A stretch of 64,000 nt of DNA from Vicia villosa. Lineage: Eukaryota; Streptophyta; Magnoliopsida; Fabales; Fabaceae. Position numbers and translations under genes: made by a program. The notes beneath the pieces are model-generated. The model saw only the letters and a program-made list of their open reading frames with translations. It was not told the DNA's origin and searched no databases. The first letter of the stretch is position 1; each line of letters starts with the position of its first letter. The stretch covers positions 62,001 through 126,000 of the forward strand of contig NW_026705293.1 in NCBI RefSeq assembly GCF_029867415.1, given 5' to 3'. Shown in pieces: positions 11,458 through 22,836 of the stretch.

Positions 11458-14384
11458 ATGGCTAGTAATCAAGAAAACCCACAAGAAAACCCACAAGAGA
11501 ACCCAAAAGAAAACTCACAAGATATAGATGCTCCGGATACATCATCAAAAGAAGTTGCACGAGGTGTGTCCCTTATGAAGGGAATCATTCGACATAGAGA
11601 CCAAGGATTGATATATAATTTGGAATGGAATTCTGATAACCAACCAATTGGTCCTAATTCTGCAAAGTTGACAAGCTATATTGGTACACTTGTTCGTTTG
11701 CATATTCCAGTCTCCGTAGCTAAATGGAATCTGAAAAGAAAAGAGTTGGACGAGAAAAAAGACATGATTTGGGACGAGCTTAAGGTATCATATATGGTTG
11801 TTGTTATTATCTTGACGATAATTTGATTAAATTACTTATACTAACACACTCTATGCGTATGTTTGTTTGCAGAGGTCTTTTACCATACCAGATGAGCGTA
11901 AACGCTTCATTCTTAGTTTGGCCGGAAAAAGATATAGAGGGTGGAAAGCTTATCTAACAAACAACTATCTTAAGGATAAAGAAGGAAACTTTCTCGAAGT
12001 GGCCCCGGGACGTCCAAAAAAGTACGAGATGTTCATTCATGAGAATTATTGGGCTAAGTTTGTAGAGCAAAGAGATGAATATTTTCGGAAAAGGAGTGTC
12101 ACAAATAATGCGAGAGCATCAAAAGCCGCGTATCCATACAAAAAAGGGCGTTTGGGATATGCACGCTTAGAGGAAAAAATTGGAAGTAAATAGAAATGCG
12201 TTTTAATTAATTGTCTAAATGTATTATATTTGACGATTTTATTTGTGTCAATGCATAGTTAGAGGAGACGAAAAGTGAGGAAACCTCACTTCCAGTACAT
12301 GTGTTGTGGAAGGAAGCTCGTGTGGGCAAGAATCAAGTTGTCGATCCCGATGTTCAAAGAGTTTATGCTGAATGTGTAAGTATAACACTGTGTCTTTAAT
12401 TAAATCAATTTTTTTTAATATATAAATGATTTTTTATCTCCACTAATAATTATTGAAATGTAAATGAATTACAGGAGACCTTGTCGCAATCAGTATCCAC
12501 CGGTGAGGACCAGGATGATAGGAGCGTACTTAGTAGAGCACTAGATGCTCCTGAGTATCCCGGTCGGGTGAGGGGTAAAGGTCATGGTGTGACTCCAACC
12601 TCTTTTTACAAGCATCCTAGGAGAAGATCAAATCCTACCAATGAAGAAGTGTTGCAAAAATTGCAGGAATTGCAAGCACAAGTCTCTGAATTGCAAAGAG
12701 ATAAAGATACGTATATGAGAGAAAAGTGCAACACTTCATCGGTGAAAGAAACTAGTGATAAGGCTAGTATCAACTGTCAAAGGAAATTTCCCGAGGTAAT
12801 TATAAATTTTTTTCCTTACAAATTGTTCTATTTTATTAATGATAATGACTTTATATTTATTATTGGTTTAGGGCATTTCATCTTGCCAACTATACTTAAC
12901 TTCACCGAATTATCGCCTAGTTTGCAAGGGAAAAGTGCACAACACTTTTGGAGATTTACTTCACCATAGACCGCTCCCGGATGGACACTTGAAAGTATCG
13001 GTGGATGTTGTATTAGATCATGATGCGATGCTACCAGTACCTGACATGGTCTCAGAGACGACATTGCTGCGAGATGCAATAGGATCATTTGTTGCATGGC
13101 CCTCGGAGCTCATTACCATTAGTGATGAGGTATATTGAAAATGATTATGAATCATTTAGTTTTCGAATGTGAATTCTGCACCGTTTATTAATTATTTTTT
13201 GCATTTTAATTTTAGACTGCTCCTACAAAACCCGCAATTAAGGGTAAAGGGATTTTACAGGAGGAGGAGTCTGTTGCATCACTAAAAGAGGTACATTTAA
13301 AGTGTTAATATATAATCTGAATCTTAAACTGCATGATTTTATATTTTACCTAACTTATATGATTTTTAGGCATCTGCTCGGGAGTCACAACAAGTGATGC
13401 AGCCAGTTGGTAGCGTACCACCCACTGGTCCTCTGAAGCCAGCGGCAAAAAAAAGCGGTGCTTTTGTGCCTCGATACCGGACGACGCTCGGAACAATTGT
13501 TGATATGTCCGATACGAAGGATGGTGCTCTCCGTAATATCAATATGGATGAAGGTATCTTTGGTGTTGAATTCATGTCAATTATTGCAATAGATGAGTTG
13601 GAAGAGATTTTTACGCATGAACAACTAGGCGTCTCTAATATGCACTCATACATCCAGCAATATTCACTCATCCGATATATTATTTAATTAGTCGAACAAT
13701 TAATTTACACATTTCAATGAAAATAATCTAATGTTTATTATGTGTGGTTATTTAAGGTTGTTGTATGACAGAGTGTTGCGCGGGACTGCATTGTCAAACA
13801 GATTCTGTTTCGTGTCTTCCGCCCATTGCAGCGGAATGGCAATTGCTTCGGAACCGGAATCAGTTAGACAGCACTTAGTCGATAGATTCATGTCCACCGG
13901 CAATACAGAAAGTCTGCATCTTTTATATATTTGTTAGATCAATACAAGTGTTCCGAAGTCAACGGGACGCACAGGTATCCCGGACTAAATCAAACAACAT
14001 TACTTGGATCAAAGTGCAGGTACATTATTTTTCACAATTTTGCTTATAATATATATGCTACTTGATAAAACAAGACAACTATAAAATCTTATTTGTTTTT
14101 CTATGTAGTGTCCGCAACAGCGAAACAGTTCAGATTGCGGATACTTTGTTTTGAGGTTTATGAAAGAAATCCTTCAGGCGAATCAATTAGAGATTCCGCT
14201 CACGGTATGAATTTATAACTTAAGATAATTTCATATAATTTATTACATTTAACTAAATCATTCATATTATGTTTTTGTTTTGTAGTACTTTGACGAATTC
14301 CGTGTTGCTTCGTACCCGAGACTTAAGTTGGAAGAAATCAAAGAGGATTTGTGTCAATTTTATATTCAGCAACTTTTCATGTAG
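11458..14384 (+). pseudogene. Second CACTA gene, multi-exon, with C-terminal Ulp1-like (C48) protease remnant
   Basis: Exons I can place with GT-AG borders, all phase 0: 11458-11784, from 11873 (to about 12190), 12265-12375, 12475-12795, 12872-13129, 13216-13290 and from 13370. Later pieces lie at about 13757-13915, 14109-14204 and 14286-14384. The first exons encode a TnpD/Transposase_24-like part (RGVSLMKGIIRHRDQG; FTIPDERKRFILSLAGKRYR; GRPKKYEMF). A coiled stretch follows (VLQKLQELQAQVSELQRDKD), then a block with VPVPDMVSETTLLRDAIGSF and AWPSELI. The tail resembles Ulp1 peptidases: CPQQRNSSDCGYFVLRFMKE holds the Gln and catalytic Cys. The segment that should carry the catalytic His and Asp is missing near 13915-13930, where stops and a frame change occur. 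It is therefore a dead copy. Family members are thought to help transposition; the protease role is unknown. Confidence 0.75.
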
Positions 14385-14437
14385 GATTTGTGTCGATTTG
14401 AAGTATAATATTTTTGATGTTACTGATTTAATTTGTA

Positions 14438-14443
<6 letters not shown>

Positions 14444-14490
<47 letters not shown>

Positions 14491-14514
14491 GGATATTATA
14501 ATGGTATTATATTA

Positions 14515-14596
<82 letters not shown>
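14444..14596. repeat. Two (TA)n microsatellites
   Basis: Pure TA runs cover 14444-14485 and 14516-14596, separated by about 30 bp of other AT-rich sequence. They lie between the last CACTA-A exon and its subterminal repeats. Open frames across them are artefacts. Confidence 0.95.
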
Positions 14597-14599
<3 letters not shown>

Positions 14600-14737
14600 C
14601 CTACCTATGGTTGAAAATATATCGTCGAAAATATATTACAGGTCAAAAATATTACAGGTTGAAAACATATTACAGGTCGAAAATATTACAGGTCGACTGG
14701 GAGGCTTAAATTACAGGCTGCACATTAAAATACCTCA

Positions 14738-15165
14738 TTTAGCAACGACAGCGCTTTTAAAAAGCGCTCTTAAAGGTCCAGCTACGAAAGCGCTTTTTAG
14801 TAAAAGCGCTGCCAAAGATTAAAAAAAAAGCATAAAAAAAAACGCAACCTACGAAAGCGCTTTTAGAAAAGCGCTCTTATAGGGGGGACTATCAGAGCGT
14901 TTTTTCTAGAAAAAGCGCTCTCATAGGGGGGATACCAGAGCGCTTTTCTGGAAAAAGCGCTCTTATAGGGGGAGCTACCAGAGCGCTTTCTCTAGAAAAG
15001 CGCTCTTATAGGGGGGTCTACCAGAGCGCTTTTTCTAGAAAAGCGCTCTTATAGGGGGGTCTACCAGAGCTCTTTCAGAAGCGCTTTTGTTACCTACGCC
15101 AGCGTTGGCTTTCACAGCGCTTTTAAGCGCTTTTAAAGCCCAAAATAAGCGCTTTCGTAGGCCTT
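14738..15165. repeat. CACTA-A subterminal repeats (AAAGCGCTTTT type)
   Basis: About a dozen short units share the core ACGAAAGCGCTTTT or its inverse AAAAGCGCTCTTATAGGGGG. Pairs of AGCGCTTT and AAAGCGCT face each other, so many units can fold back. In CACTA elements such subterminal repeats are binding sites for the accessory transposition protein; here that role is inferred. The same type is found at 46350-46645 in CACTA-B. Confidence 0.85.
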
Positions 15166-15166
15166 C

Positions 15167-15178
15167 CATGTTGTAGTG
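15167..15178. repeat. 3' terminal inverted repeat of CACTA-A
   Basis: CATGTTGTAGTG, the reverse complement of CACTACAACATG, ends the subterminal repeat array. CACTA elements start with CACTA and end with TAGTG. The three bases that follow are GGA; I could not confirm a matching duplication because the left end was not found. Confidence 0.75.
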
Positions 15179-15261
15179 GGATAAAGATATCCATTATGCA
15201 CATATGTAGAAACTAATGTCGTTGCTTTCCTATGATTGTAGTTCGAGCTTAAATTTTTTGT

Positions 15262-15580
15262 TATACCAAAAAAATACTATCCAATATCATATATATAAAT
15301 ATTTGAGTCAGCAGTATATTTTCCCATATGTAAATATTCAATTTTTTTTGACATTATTTATAAAAATATTTACGCAATCATTTAATTTTATTAATATCAA
15401 CTAATAACCTAGTATTTGAAAATATTAATTTAACTGTATAAATAAATATTAGTAACGTAAATAAATACAGTTTTCCCGTGTTTGGATTCATAAAATATTT
15501 AAAATATATTTACTTTTATTTAAAATATATCGTATGGGTACTGGTGTTACGCACATATGTTTCTAAAATTAATAAGAATG
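15262..15580 (+). repeat. Left copy of a diverged ~300-bp direct repeat flanking the MULE
   Basis: This stretch and 16735-17090 share a long series of matching blocks in the same order, for example CATTATTTATAAAAATATTT, ACGCAATCATTTA, TGTATAAATAAATAT and TTTAAAATATATTTACTTTT. They differ by many substitutions and small indels. The Mutator-like element lies between them. Whether they are an old tandem duplication or halves of a larger unknown element cannot be decided here. Confidence 0.7.
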
Positions 15581-15652
15581 AAAAAACAGAAAGACAAAAT
15601 TATTTAACCAAATTTTTTTATTATTTTCAAAAGAAAAACATATTTTTATTTA

Positions 15653-16692
15653 GAGTGAAGACCCATTTTGGTCCCTCACAAATATTACACGAGTCAAATT
15701 AGTCCCTCACATGAAAATTGACCCAATTTAATCCCTTACAAAATTTAACCGGATCATATTAGTCCTTCTGCTAATATTTTTCTCAAATCAGTTTTTTCCT
15801 ACTTCTAAACCGGTTCTTTTCATACTTTTAAACCGTGACTGTACTGACACGTTGGATTTTTTTTAAATACTAAACTAATTTTTAATTTTAATTTCATTTC
15901 TAAACAGTTATCAATAAATAATATCAAAAAGGCCAAAATTATTTCTTATAAAGTAATTTTTAAACAAGTAATTTCCGAGATTTCTTCTAATATTAACAAA
16001 TTCTATACATAAATTTTTACCTATGAGGTCTCAAATCCAAGTCCCTTCAAGTTAAATGATTTTCATTTTACAACTAGAAAAATCAATTTCTATTGTTAGT
16101 AAAGTGACTATCATTTATAACTAGAAAAATCAATTTCTATTGTTAGTAAAGTGACTATCATTTACAACTAGATAAATCAATTTCTATTTTTAATAAAGTG
16201 ATTATCATTTACAACTAGACAAATTAATTTTTACGGTTAGTAAAGTGACTATAAATAGCAACTAGACAAATCAATTTCTATTGTTAGTAAAGTGACTATC
16301 ATTTAGAAATAGACAAATCAATTTCTATTTTATTAAATTGTCTGTCATTTAATCTGAAGAGACTTATGTTTGAGACTATATTGATACAAATTTTGTATTT
16401 TTTATTTTAAATTTATAATTGTTTACGATTAATCACATGAGCCTGAGTTCAATCCTTATAAAAAATAGTTTTGACTTTTTATATTATTAATTTAAAAATG
16501 AAAAATAAATAAAATCCAACGTGGCTGTCCAGTCACAGTTTAAAACTAAAAAAAACGGTTTAAAAAAATATTAACAGAAGGACTTATATGATTCGGTTTA
16601 ATTTTATAAGGGATTAAATTAAGTCTAATTTTTTGTGAAGGACTAATTTGACTCGTGTAATATTTGTGAGGGACAAAAATGAGTCTTCACTC
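15653..16692. mobile_element. Non-autonomous Mutator-like element (1,040 bp)
   Basis: The termini are inverted repeats: GAGTGAAGACCCATTTTGG on the left and the matching CTTCACTC end on the right, with recognisable inverted similarity for about 200 bp. The element is flanked by the perfect 9-bp duplication TTTTATTTA (15644-15652 and 16693-16701); 9 bp is the hallmark of Mutator-like elements. There is no transposase ORF. Part of the interior is a 47-bp tandem array (16071-16352). Confidence 0.88.
16071..16352 (+). repeat. 47-bp tandem repeat, six units, inside the MULE
   Basis: Units begin at 16071, 16118, 16165, 16212, 16259 and 16306, an exact 47-bp step. The core is CTAGAAAAATCAATTTCTAT followed by TGTTAGTAAAGTGACTATC. 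The first two units are almost identical and later ones diverge, as expected for stepwise amplification. Confidence 0.9.
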
Positions 16693-16734
16693 TTTTATTT
16701 ATATTTGGATCAGAAATATAAATATAGTTTTTCT

Positions 16735-17090
16735 ATATATACAAATATTTGGATCAATCTTATATTTTTCCATAGGTAAATATTAATTTTTTTTACATTA
16801 TTTATAAAAATATTTACGCAATCATTTAGTTTTATAAATATCCACTAATAACATAGTATTTAAAAATATTATTTTAATTGTATAAATAAATATGAGTAAC
16901 ATAAATACATACGTTTTGACAGTGTTTCAATTCATACATTATTTAAAATATATTTACTTTTATTTTTTTAATCATACAAAAAATGTAATAACTAGTGAAT
17001 TTGCACCAATTTTGGAATGGATACTCATGCGTCTGTACGGATAGTGATATGTTACACACATTTGTTTCTAAAATGTAATAAAAATGAAAT
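16735..17090 (+). repeat. Right copy of the diverged direct repeat flanking the MULE
   Basis: Partner of 15262-15580; the blocks are in the same order and orientation. It continues into AT-rich DNA without a recognisable end. Confidence 0.7.
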
Positions 17091-18694
17091 ATGTTTTCAA
17101 TCTCTCTAAAATATTAAAAAATATTTTTTAATCTATCTAAAATTGTAAACTAAACATATAATAAATATTTATTAACGATATATCATAAAAAAAAGTCATT
17201 AAAAATATACAAAATAAAATTTTATAAAAAATTTGAGATTAAAATTAATAGCAGAAGATTTTTAAAAAAATATATCAAAGTCTGAATCTTTTCAAAATAA
17301 AACTCATATTTTGAAAAAGAAAAATGTGTTAACAAATATAAATTTATGCAAAGATATTTTTTATAAACCAATATTAATTATTAATTTTTAAAAGAAATAA
17401 AATAATTAAGTTTAAAATTAATTAAGGTTGATTTTAATTTTTTTATAAAATTTATTATCCAATCTAAATAATTCATTCATTATTATTATTAAGCAGCAAA
17501 CATATAGTAGAAAGCATCATCGTTGAGATCCAATTCCCTACATTATAATAATGTCAAAAAATATAATTATTTAATATGGGAATGTAATTTTTATAATAAA
17601 GATTTTAATTTTATTTAAAATAAATTATAATAATGTTCATAGATAAGTGAATTAATTCATTTAAAAACCTATAAATAAGAAGATATACTATAAATAAAAA
17701 TAGTATAAAATAATGAGAAAAGGTGACAGTGTAAAATATTTTCACACTGTCAATCAATCACAACTATGTATCCAATTAAAATACAATTTTAATTTTAAAA
17801 AACTAATATGATATAGCAAGTGTAAGTATTTTGATTGGTTATATGTGTAAAATTAGTTTACACTGTGAGTGCACTACCTTTAAACTCCAAAATAATTTCT
17901 TTAATTTATCATATATTTAATTTTTAATATCATTTATTGTCTTATTGGTTTCACTTTGTAATCCATTTTTTTTTTTATCGATTGCTTTTCCTTTTTTACA
18001 CTTCTTATTTTATGTATTGTTTATATTAGCATATAAATTTAATGTCATTAAATGCTTACAATTTTAATGACACATTATTTATACTTGAAAATCCATCTTT
18101 ACTCACAATAATTAATAAAAATGAATATTTATCTATAAGTTATAGTTTTGTAGATTTTTTTTAAAATAGTGGTTAGTAAAATATAAATTTTTTATTTAAA
18201 TATTTATATAAACTTTTATTTTATTTTATGCATCAATAACAAATATTAATCATTTGTTTCTATTTTTTCAACAATGAAACAAAAATACAAAACATTACAA
18301 AAATGTATATAAGTTTTCTACATCGGTAAACCCCATGATATATATGCAACTTAAGCAAAGAATGATCTTATTCTACTCTCCCTCCCAATAATATTAATAA
18401 AGTTACCCATAATAAATAGTTTTGAAGCATTGTAATTTTAACTATTATGTTGTAATTTAGCTCAATTTCAAAAGTAAAACAAATTTTAGCCTTTTGAAAA
18501 TAGCAAGTGAAGCAACGCTAGGAGCTATATTTTGCGTTTTGATTCTTTCCTCGTCTCTGTTATGTAGCTCTTCATATTTGACTTCTTTGATAAGATTTTT
18601 AGCATAATATCTTATCTTTCTTTGTTGTTTCATCTATTAATAACATGCACCAAATCAGTAAAAAAATCAACAGATTCTGAACATAAGAACTCTC
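17091..18694. other. AT-rich spacer without genes
   Basis: Apart from the MITE at 17722-17874 I see no gene, RNA or repeat here. Base composition is strongly AT and open frames are short. It ends where chromovirus coding sequence begins abruptly. Confidence 0.6.
17722..17874. mobile_element. Small MITE with fold-back ends
   Basis: The left end GGTGACAGTGTAAAA is matched by an inverted right end TTTACACTGTGAGTGCAC. The left end also holds an inner palindrome, GACAGTGT and ACACTGTC around an AT-rich centre. Its size of about 150 bp and lack of coding sequence fit a MITE. Exact borders and target duplication are not resolved. Confidence 0.55.
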
Positions 18695-18706
18695 GAGAGA
18701 TATTAT

Positions 18707-20940
18707 ATGGGTTTAGGTGGTGTATTGATGGAGAATCAACAAGTGGTCGCTTATGTGTCGAGGCAACTCAAATTGCATGAAAAGAATTATCCGACTCATG
18801 ATTTAGAGTTAGCGGCTGTAGTCTTGGTTTTGAAGTTGTGGCGACACTACTTGTATGGTTCGAGGTTCGAGGTGTTCAGTGATCATAAGAGCCTGAAATA
18901 TCTCTTTGATTAGAAAAAGCTTAATATGAGACAGAGGAGGTGGTTGGAATTTCTTAAGGATTATGATTTTGGTTTGAATTATCATCCTGGTAAGGCAAAC
19001 ATTGTTGTTGATGCGTTGAGTAGGAAGTCTTTGCACATGTCTATGCTAATGGTGAAGGAATTGGATTTGATTGAACAATTCATAGACTTGAGTTTGGTGT
19101 GTGAAGATACTCCTAATAGTGTTAAGTTGAATTAATCGATAAGATGACTTTGATTAACATAGGTAAAGGTGGTGAATTCAGAATCGACGAGAATGGTATA
19201 TTGAGGTTTGGTAATCGAGTTTGTGTTCCCAATGCTGATGAGCTTTGAAAGAGTATTCTGGATGAAGGACACTGTAGTGGTTTAAGTATTCATCCCGGTG
19301 CGACAAAGATGTATCATGATTTGAAAAAGTTGTTTTGGTGACCGGGAATGAAGAAAGAAATTGTTGAGTTTGTGTATTCTTCTTTGACGTGTCAGAAGTC
19401 AGAGATTGAGCATCAGAAGCCATCTGGGTTTATGCAACCGATGTTTATTCCTGAGTGGAAGTGCGATAGTATATCAATGGATTTTGGGTCTGGATTGCTG
19501 AGAACTATTAAGAATTGTGAAGCTATCTAGGTCGTTGTGGACAGGTTGATGAAGTCTGCACACTTTATACCAGTAAGAATGAATTATCTGATGAAGAAGC
19601 TGGCTCAGTTGTATATTGAGAAGATAGTTAGTTTAAATGGTATTCCTTCGAGTATCGTGTCAGACATAGATCCAAGATTTACGTCTAAGTTCTGGGAAGG
19701 TTTGCAGAAGGTTTTGGGCAATAAGCTGAGATTGAGTTCTGCATTTCATCCACAGACGGATGGACAGACTGAGAGGACGATTCAATCGTTGGAATATTTG
19801 TTACGAGCTTGTGTGTTGGAAAAAGGAGGTGCTTGGGATAGTTATCTGCCTTTGGTTGAGTTTACCTACAACAATAACTATCATTCGAGTATTGGTATGG
19901 ATCCGTTTGAGGCTTTGTATGGTAGAAGATGTCGAACACTGTTATGTTGGTATGAACCTGGTGAGAATGCTGTGGTCGGGCCAAAAATTGTGCAACAGAC
20001 TACAAAAAAGATTAGGATGATACAAGAAAAGATGAAGGCTTCTCAGAGTCGACAGAAGAGTTATCATGACAAGAGGAGGAAAACAATTGAGTTTCAAGAA
20101 GGAGACCATGTGTTTATGAGTGTTACTCCGATGATAGTTATTGGTCGGGCATTGAAGTCAAAGAAGTTGACACCGCGTTTCATTGGTCCGTTCCAAATTT
20201 CTGAAAGAGTAGGAGAAGTGACCTATCGTATTTCTTTACCGCTGATGCTTGCAAATTTGCATGATGTATTCATGTGTCTCAGTTGAGGAAATACATTTCA
20301 GATCCGTCCCATGTGATCCAAGTAGATGATATACAGGTGAAAGACAACTTGACAGTTGAGACTTTATGTAACACCCTGGATTTCCTCTTACCCCGCAGGG
20401 CTTCCGGCCTTCCAAGCATGCCATCAGCTTAATCAATAATCCCCCCTAGGCCAGCTTACCGTCTGCCTAGGAAATATTGTTTTTGCCTCCCGCAGGAATC
20501 GAACCATGTACCTAGGGGTTAAGTACATATTCATAGCAATTCCTGCTACCACTTGAGCTAGTAGCTCAATTGGTAGCAGGAATTGCTATGAATATGTACT
20601 TAACCCCTAGGTACATGGTTTGATTCCCGCGGGAGGCAAAAACAATATTTCTGGGCAGCCAATAAGCGGACCTAGGGGGGATTATTGATTAAGCTGGTGA
20701 CATGCTTGGTAGGCCGGAAGCCCTGCGGGGTAAGCGGAAACCCAGGGTGTTACACTTTACCTGCGAGGATTGAAGATCGAAGACTGAAGCAATAATGTGG
20801 CAAGGAAATAGCTTTGGTTAGAGTAGCTTGGGGAGGACCGGCTGAGGGAAATGTTACCTGGGAGCTAGAGATCCAGATGAAGGATTATTATCCGGAACTC
20901 TTTACCCGAGGTATGTTTTCGATAATGAAAACTCTTTTAG
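18707..20940 (+). pseudogene. Chromovirus RNase H - integrase - chromodomain, heavily mutated
   Basis: RNase H covers 18707-19030 ([48 protein letters not shown]). Integrase covers 19190-20100: a damaged zinc-binding region, catalytic Asp in SMDFGSG and SDIDPRF, and Glu in HPQTDGQTERTIQ with the usual 35-residue spacing. The C-terminus includes KLTPRFIGPFQI. Chromodomain-like residues appear after the palindrome (EIALVRVAWGGPAEGN, WELEIQMKDYYPELF). Nonsense codons lie at 18911, about 19247, 19339 and 19528, and in the chromodomain at 20793. There is a deletion near 19133 and a one-base frame loss near 20270. Chromodomains in this lineage target integration to chromatin; this copy is inert. 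Confidence 0.88.
20367..20754. mobile_element. 388-bp near-perfect palindrome with tRNA-like arms (fold-back element)
   Basis: The left arm (from TGTAACACCCTGG) is almost exactly the reverse complement of the right arm (to CCAGGGTGTTACA), right up to a centre near 20560. It is flanked by the 5-bp duplication CTTTA (20362-20366 and 20755-20759) and interrupts the chromovirus reading frame. Each arm holds a Pol III-type A box and B box: in the right arm TAGCTCAATTGG (20562-20573) and GGTTTGATTCC (20617-20627), in the left arm the inverted B box GGAATCGAACC (20495-20505). TG...CA ends and a 5-bp duplication resemble LTR-type integration; the fold-back structure and tRNA-like content do not. Family unknown to me. 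Confidence 0.8.
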
Positions 20941-20951
20941 TGGGAGAGAGT

Positions 20952-21294
20952 TGTAACACTCGTATAATTTTAATTTTAATTTAAATTGGAAATTTAATTA
21001 ATATTAGAATTATGTTGAATTATGGAAAATAAAATTAGAAAATGAAAGGTTTAAGGCATTGTGCCAATGTATGATGTTAGAAAGAAAGGAGGTGTGAGTT
21101 AGTAAAGCCTTTTTCTAATTAATGTTATTTTTCATAAAACAAAGAGGAAAATTCGGAAAAAGGGGAAGAACTGAGAAGTTGGAACACGAAGAACGTGAAA
21201 GAGGAACAAAGAGGAAGAGACCAAAGATCAAGAATTTTTCTAAGGTAAGGAGGGAATCTTTCAATTACCATCTCTTACTGTAATTATGGGTGAT
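20952..21294 (+). repeat. Partial 3' LTR of the chromovirus
   Basis: It starts TGTAACACTCG directly after the polypurine tract and runs to the CACTA-B/Ogre junction. The remainder of the LTR is not seen in this window. Confidence 0.7.
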
Positions 21295-21299
21295 AGCAC
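21295..21299. repeat. Target-site duplication AGCAC, left side of Ogre
   Basis: AGCAC stands directly before the 5' LTR and again directly after the 3' LTR (46324-46328). The last three bases, CAC, with the TA that follows at 46329, form the CACTA terminus of CACTA-B. Confidence 0.9.
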
Positions 21300-22827
21300 T
21301 GTCATACCCTAATTTTTGACCCCCCTGAGATGACATATCTTCAGGATTTTCATCAAGTCAAAGTAAGTACCCAGGGCAGTCTGGCATTCAATCGAGGGTG
21401 TTCAAAGACAAGAAAACTCAGGCAAAGGATCAATCAATAGAGGTATTAGTCTCTAATACAATCATAAGACTCAAAAGCTTCATTATTTCACCTATGATTG
21501 ATTAGACACCCAGTCATCTAAGTACAGAATTACTCAGATCAACAGACTAGGGTTTGGAGCCTATCAAGGACTAAAATCAGGGATCACCTTTGGGAAACCC
21601 TAAAAAGCCCCAGGGAACCATTCAAAGACATCAATCATCTTCAAATAACTCATATGACAAGATCCACTGGACATTACACCTCAGTTCAAAGTCTACAGTC
21701 ATCATTGTCCTCTGGTCGACAATTAGGGTTTTTGACCTAATTCACCAAGATAGTTGACTTTTAATCAGGGCATGGATCCAAAACTCAAGACATGATTCAA
21801 GAGTCTCTACTACCTCAATATAATCCATTTACATCATTCATTTGAGGAGAAGATCTTGTGTCTACACAAAAGTCCAAAATCTCACCTTACCAGGAAAAAG
21901 TCAACTGTATGGGATCACCATTGACTTTTGAGATTTTTGGTCAAACCATGACTTTTAAGGATCAATATCATCAATATATGGATAATGAAGTCATTTGACC
22001 AAAGAAATTCAAAGAAATTCATCAAGGAGCAAAAAGTCGGGAATTAGGGTTTTTTAAGGCATGGTGAGAACTCAAAATTTCACCTACACAACTCAAAAAA
22101 CTTCCAACATGAAAGTTGTAGATCTTGCAAAATAAAACAACATCTTACAATGGAACTTTTTTCAAAAGATCAATCATTTAAGAGTTTTGGAAATTTTGGA
22201 GTTTTAGGTCATAAACACTTAGAAATTTTTCTAAGTGTTTTAACCTAGTTTTCTTCCAACTTTGGCCTCATTTTTCACAAATTTTCCAAAGGATTCTGAA
22301 GAAAATCCAAACTAATGATTTTAAGTAGATGTTTAGGGCTTTCCAAATTGTGTTCAACCTTCTCCAAATTCAATTTGAGCTAGGAGTTATGCTTGTTCAA
22401 AGTTGGCCTCATGAAGTAAAATTATAGGTCATGTACAATTTGAAACTTTGCAATTTTGTGCATTTTGCTTCACTAAGTGATGCTACACGACCTCTAATGC
22501 ATCTGAAACCATACCATACATCAATTTCCATCATTGCATAAGGATTAGAGAAGATTCCCAAAAACAAAGGCATGTGATTATGTAATGATTGCATTTTTGA
22601 ATTTATGACAAATTGGTGATTCATCAAAGGAATCTTCTCCCAACCAATTGGAGCTCATTTCTGCAGCCATTTGGTCCCCTAAGATCAAGCAAAACCGATG
22701 GCTAGGGAGTGGTATCAAAGAGCTCATCATTGCACTTGGAATATTCTTTGAATTCCTTCATGACTAAGAAACCAAACTCGCTACACTAAGCAAGCTTACT
22801 ATGATCAATTGCTCTGAACCAATTGCC

Positions 22828-22836
22828 TATAAATAG
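22828..22836 (+). promoter_or_regulatory. TATA box of the Ogre 5' LTR
   Basis: TATAAATAG in the context GCCTATAAATAGAGGCC. It is the only strong TATA in the first third of the LTR and is repeated at 41860-41868 in the 3' LTR. Transcription probably starts near 22860. Confidence 0.7.

Larger units (their letters stand above)
7740..15178 (+). mobile_element. CACTA-A: En/Spm-type DNA transposon (5' end not located)
   Basis: The element has the usual two-gene plan of plant CACTA transposons: a tnp2-type transposase gene (7749-10949) followed by a multi-exon second gene (11458-14384). A dense array of AAAGCGCTTTT-type subterminal repeats (14738-15165) leads to a terminus CATGTTGTAGTG ending at 15178, the reverse complement of a CACTAC start. 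Both genes are broken, so it cannot make its own transposase. CACTA-B at 46324-48264 is a relative, sharing the subterminal repeat type and the sequence just before the tnp2 start. The left border given is only the start of recognisable homology. Confidence 0.85.
18695..21294 (+). mobile_element. Chromovirus (Ty3/gypsy, probably Tekay-like) remnant, 3' part only
   Basis: It contains the second half of pol, a chromodomain tail, a purine-rich tract (AGTGGGAGAGAG) and the first ~343 bp of the 3' LTR, starting TGTAACACTCG at 20952. The 5' LTR, gag, protease and RT are absent. The LTR is cut at about 21294 by CACTA-B, whose first bases were in turn split by the Ogre element. A 388-bp palindrome is inserted at 20367. 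Confidence 0.85.
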
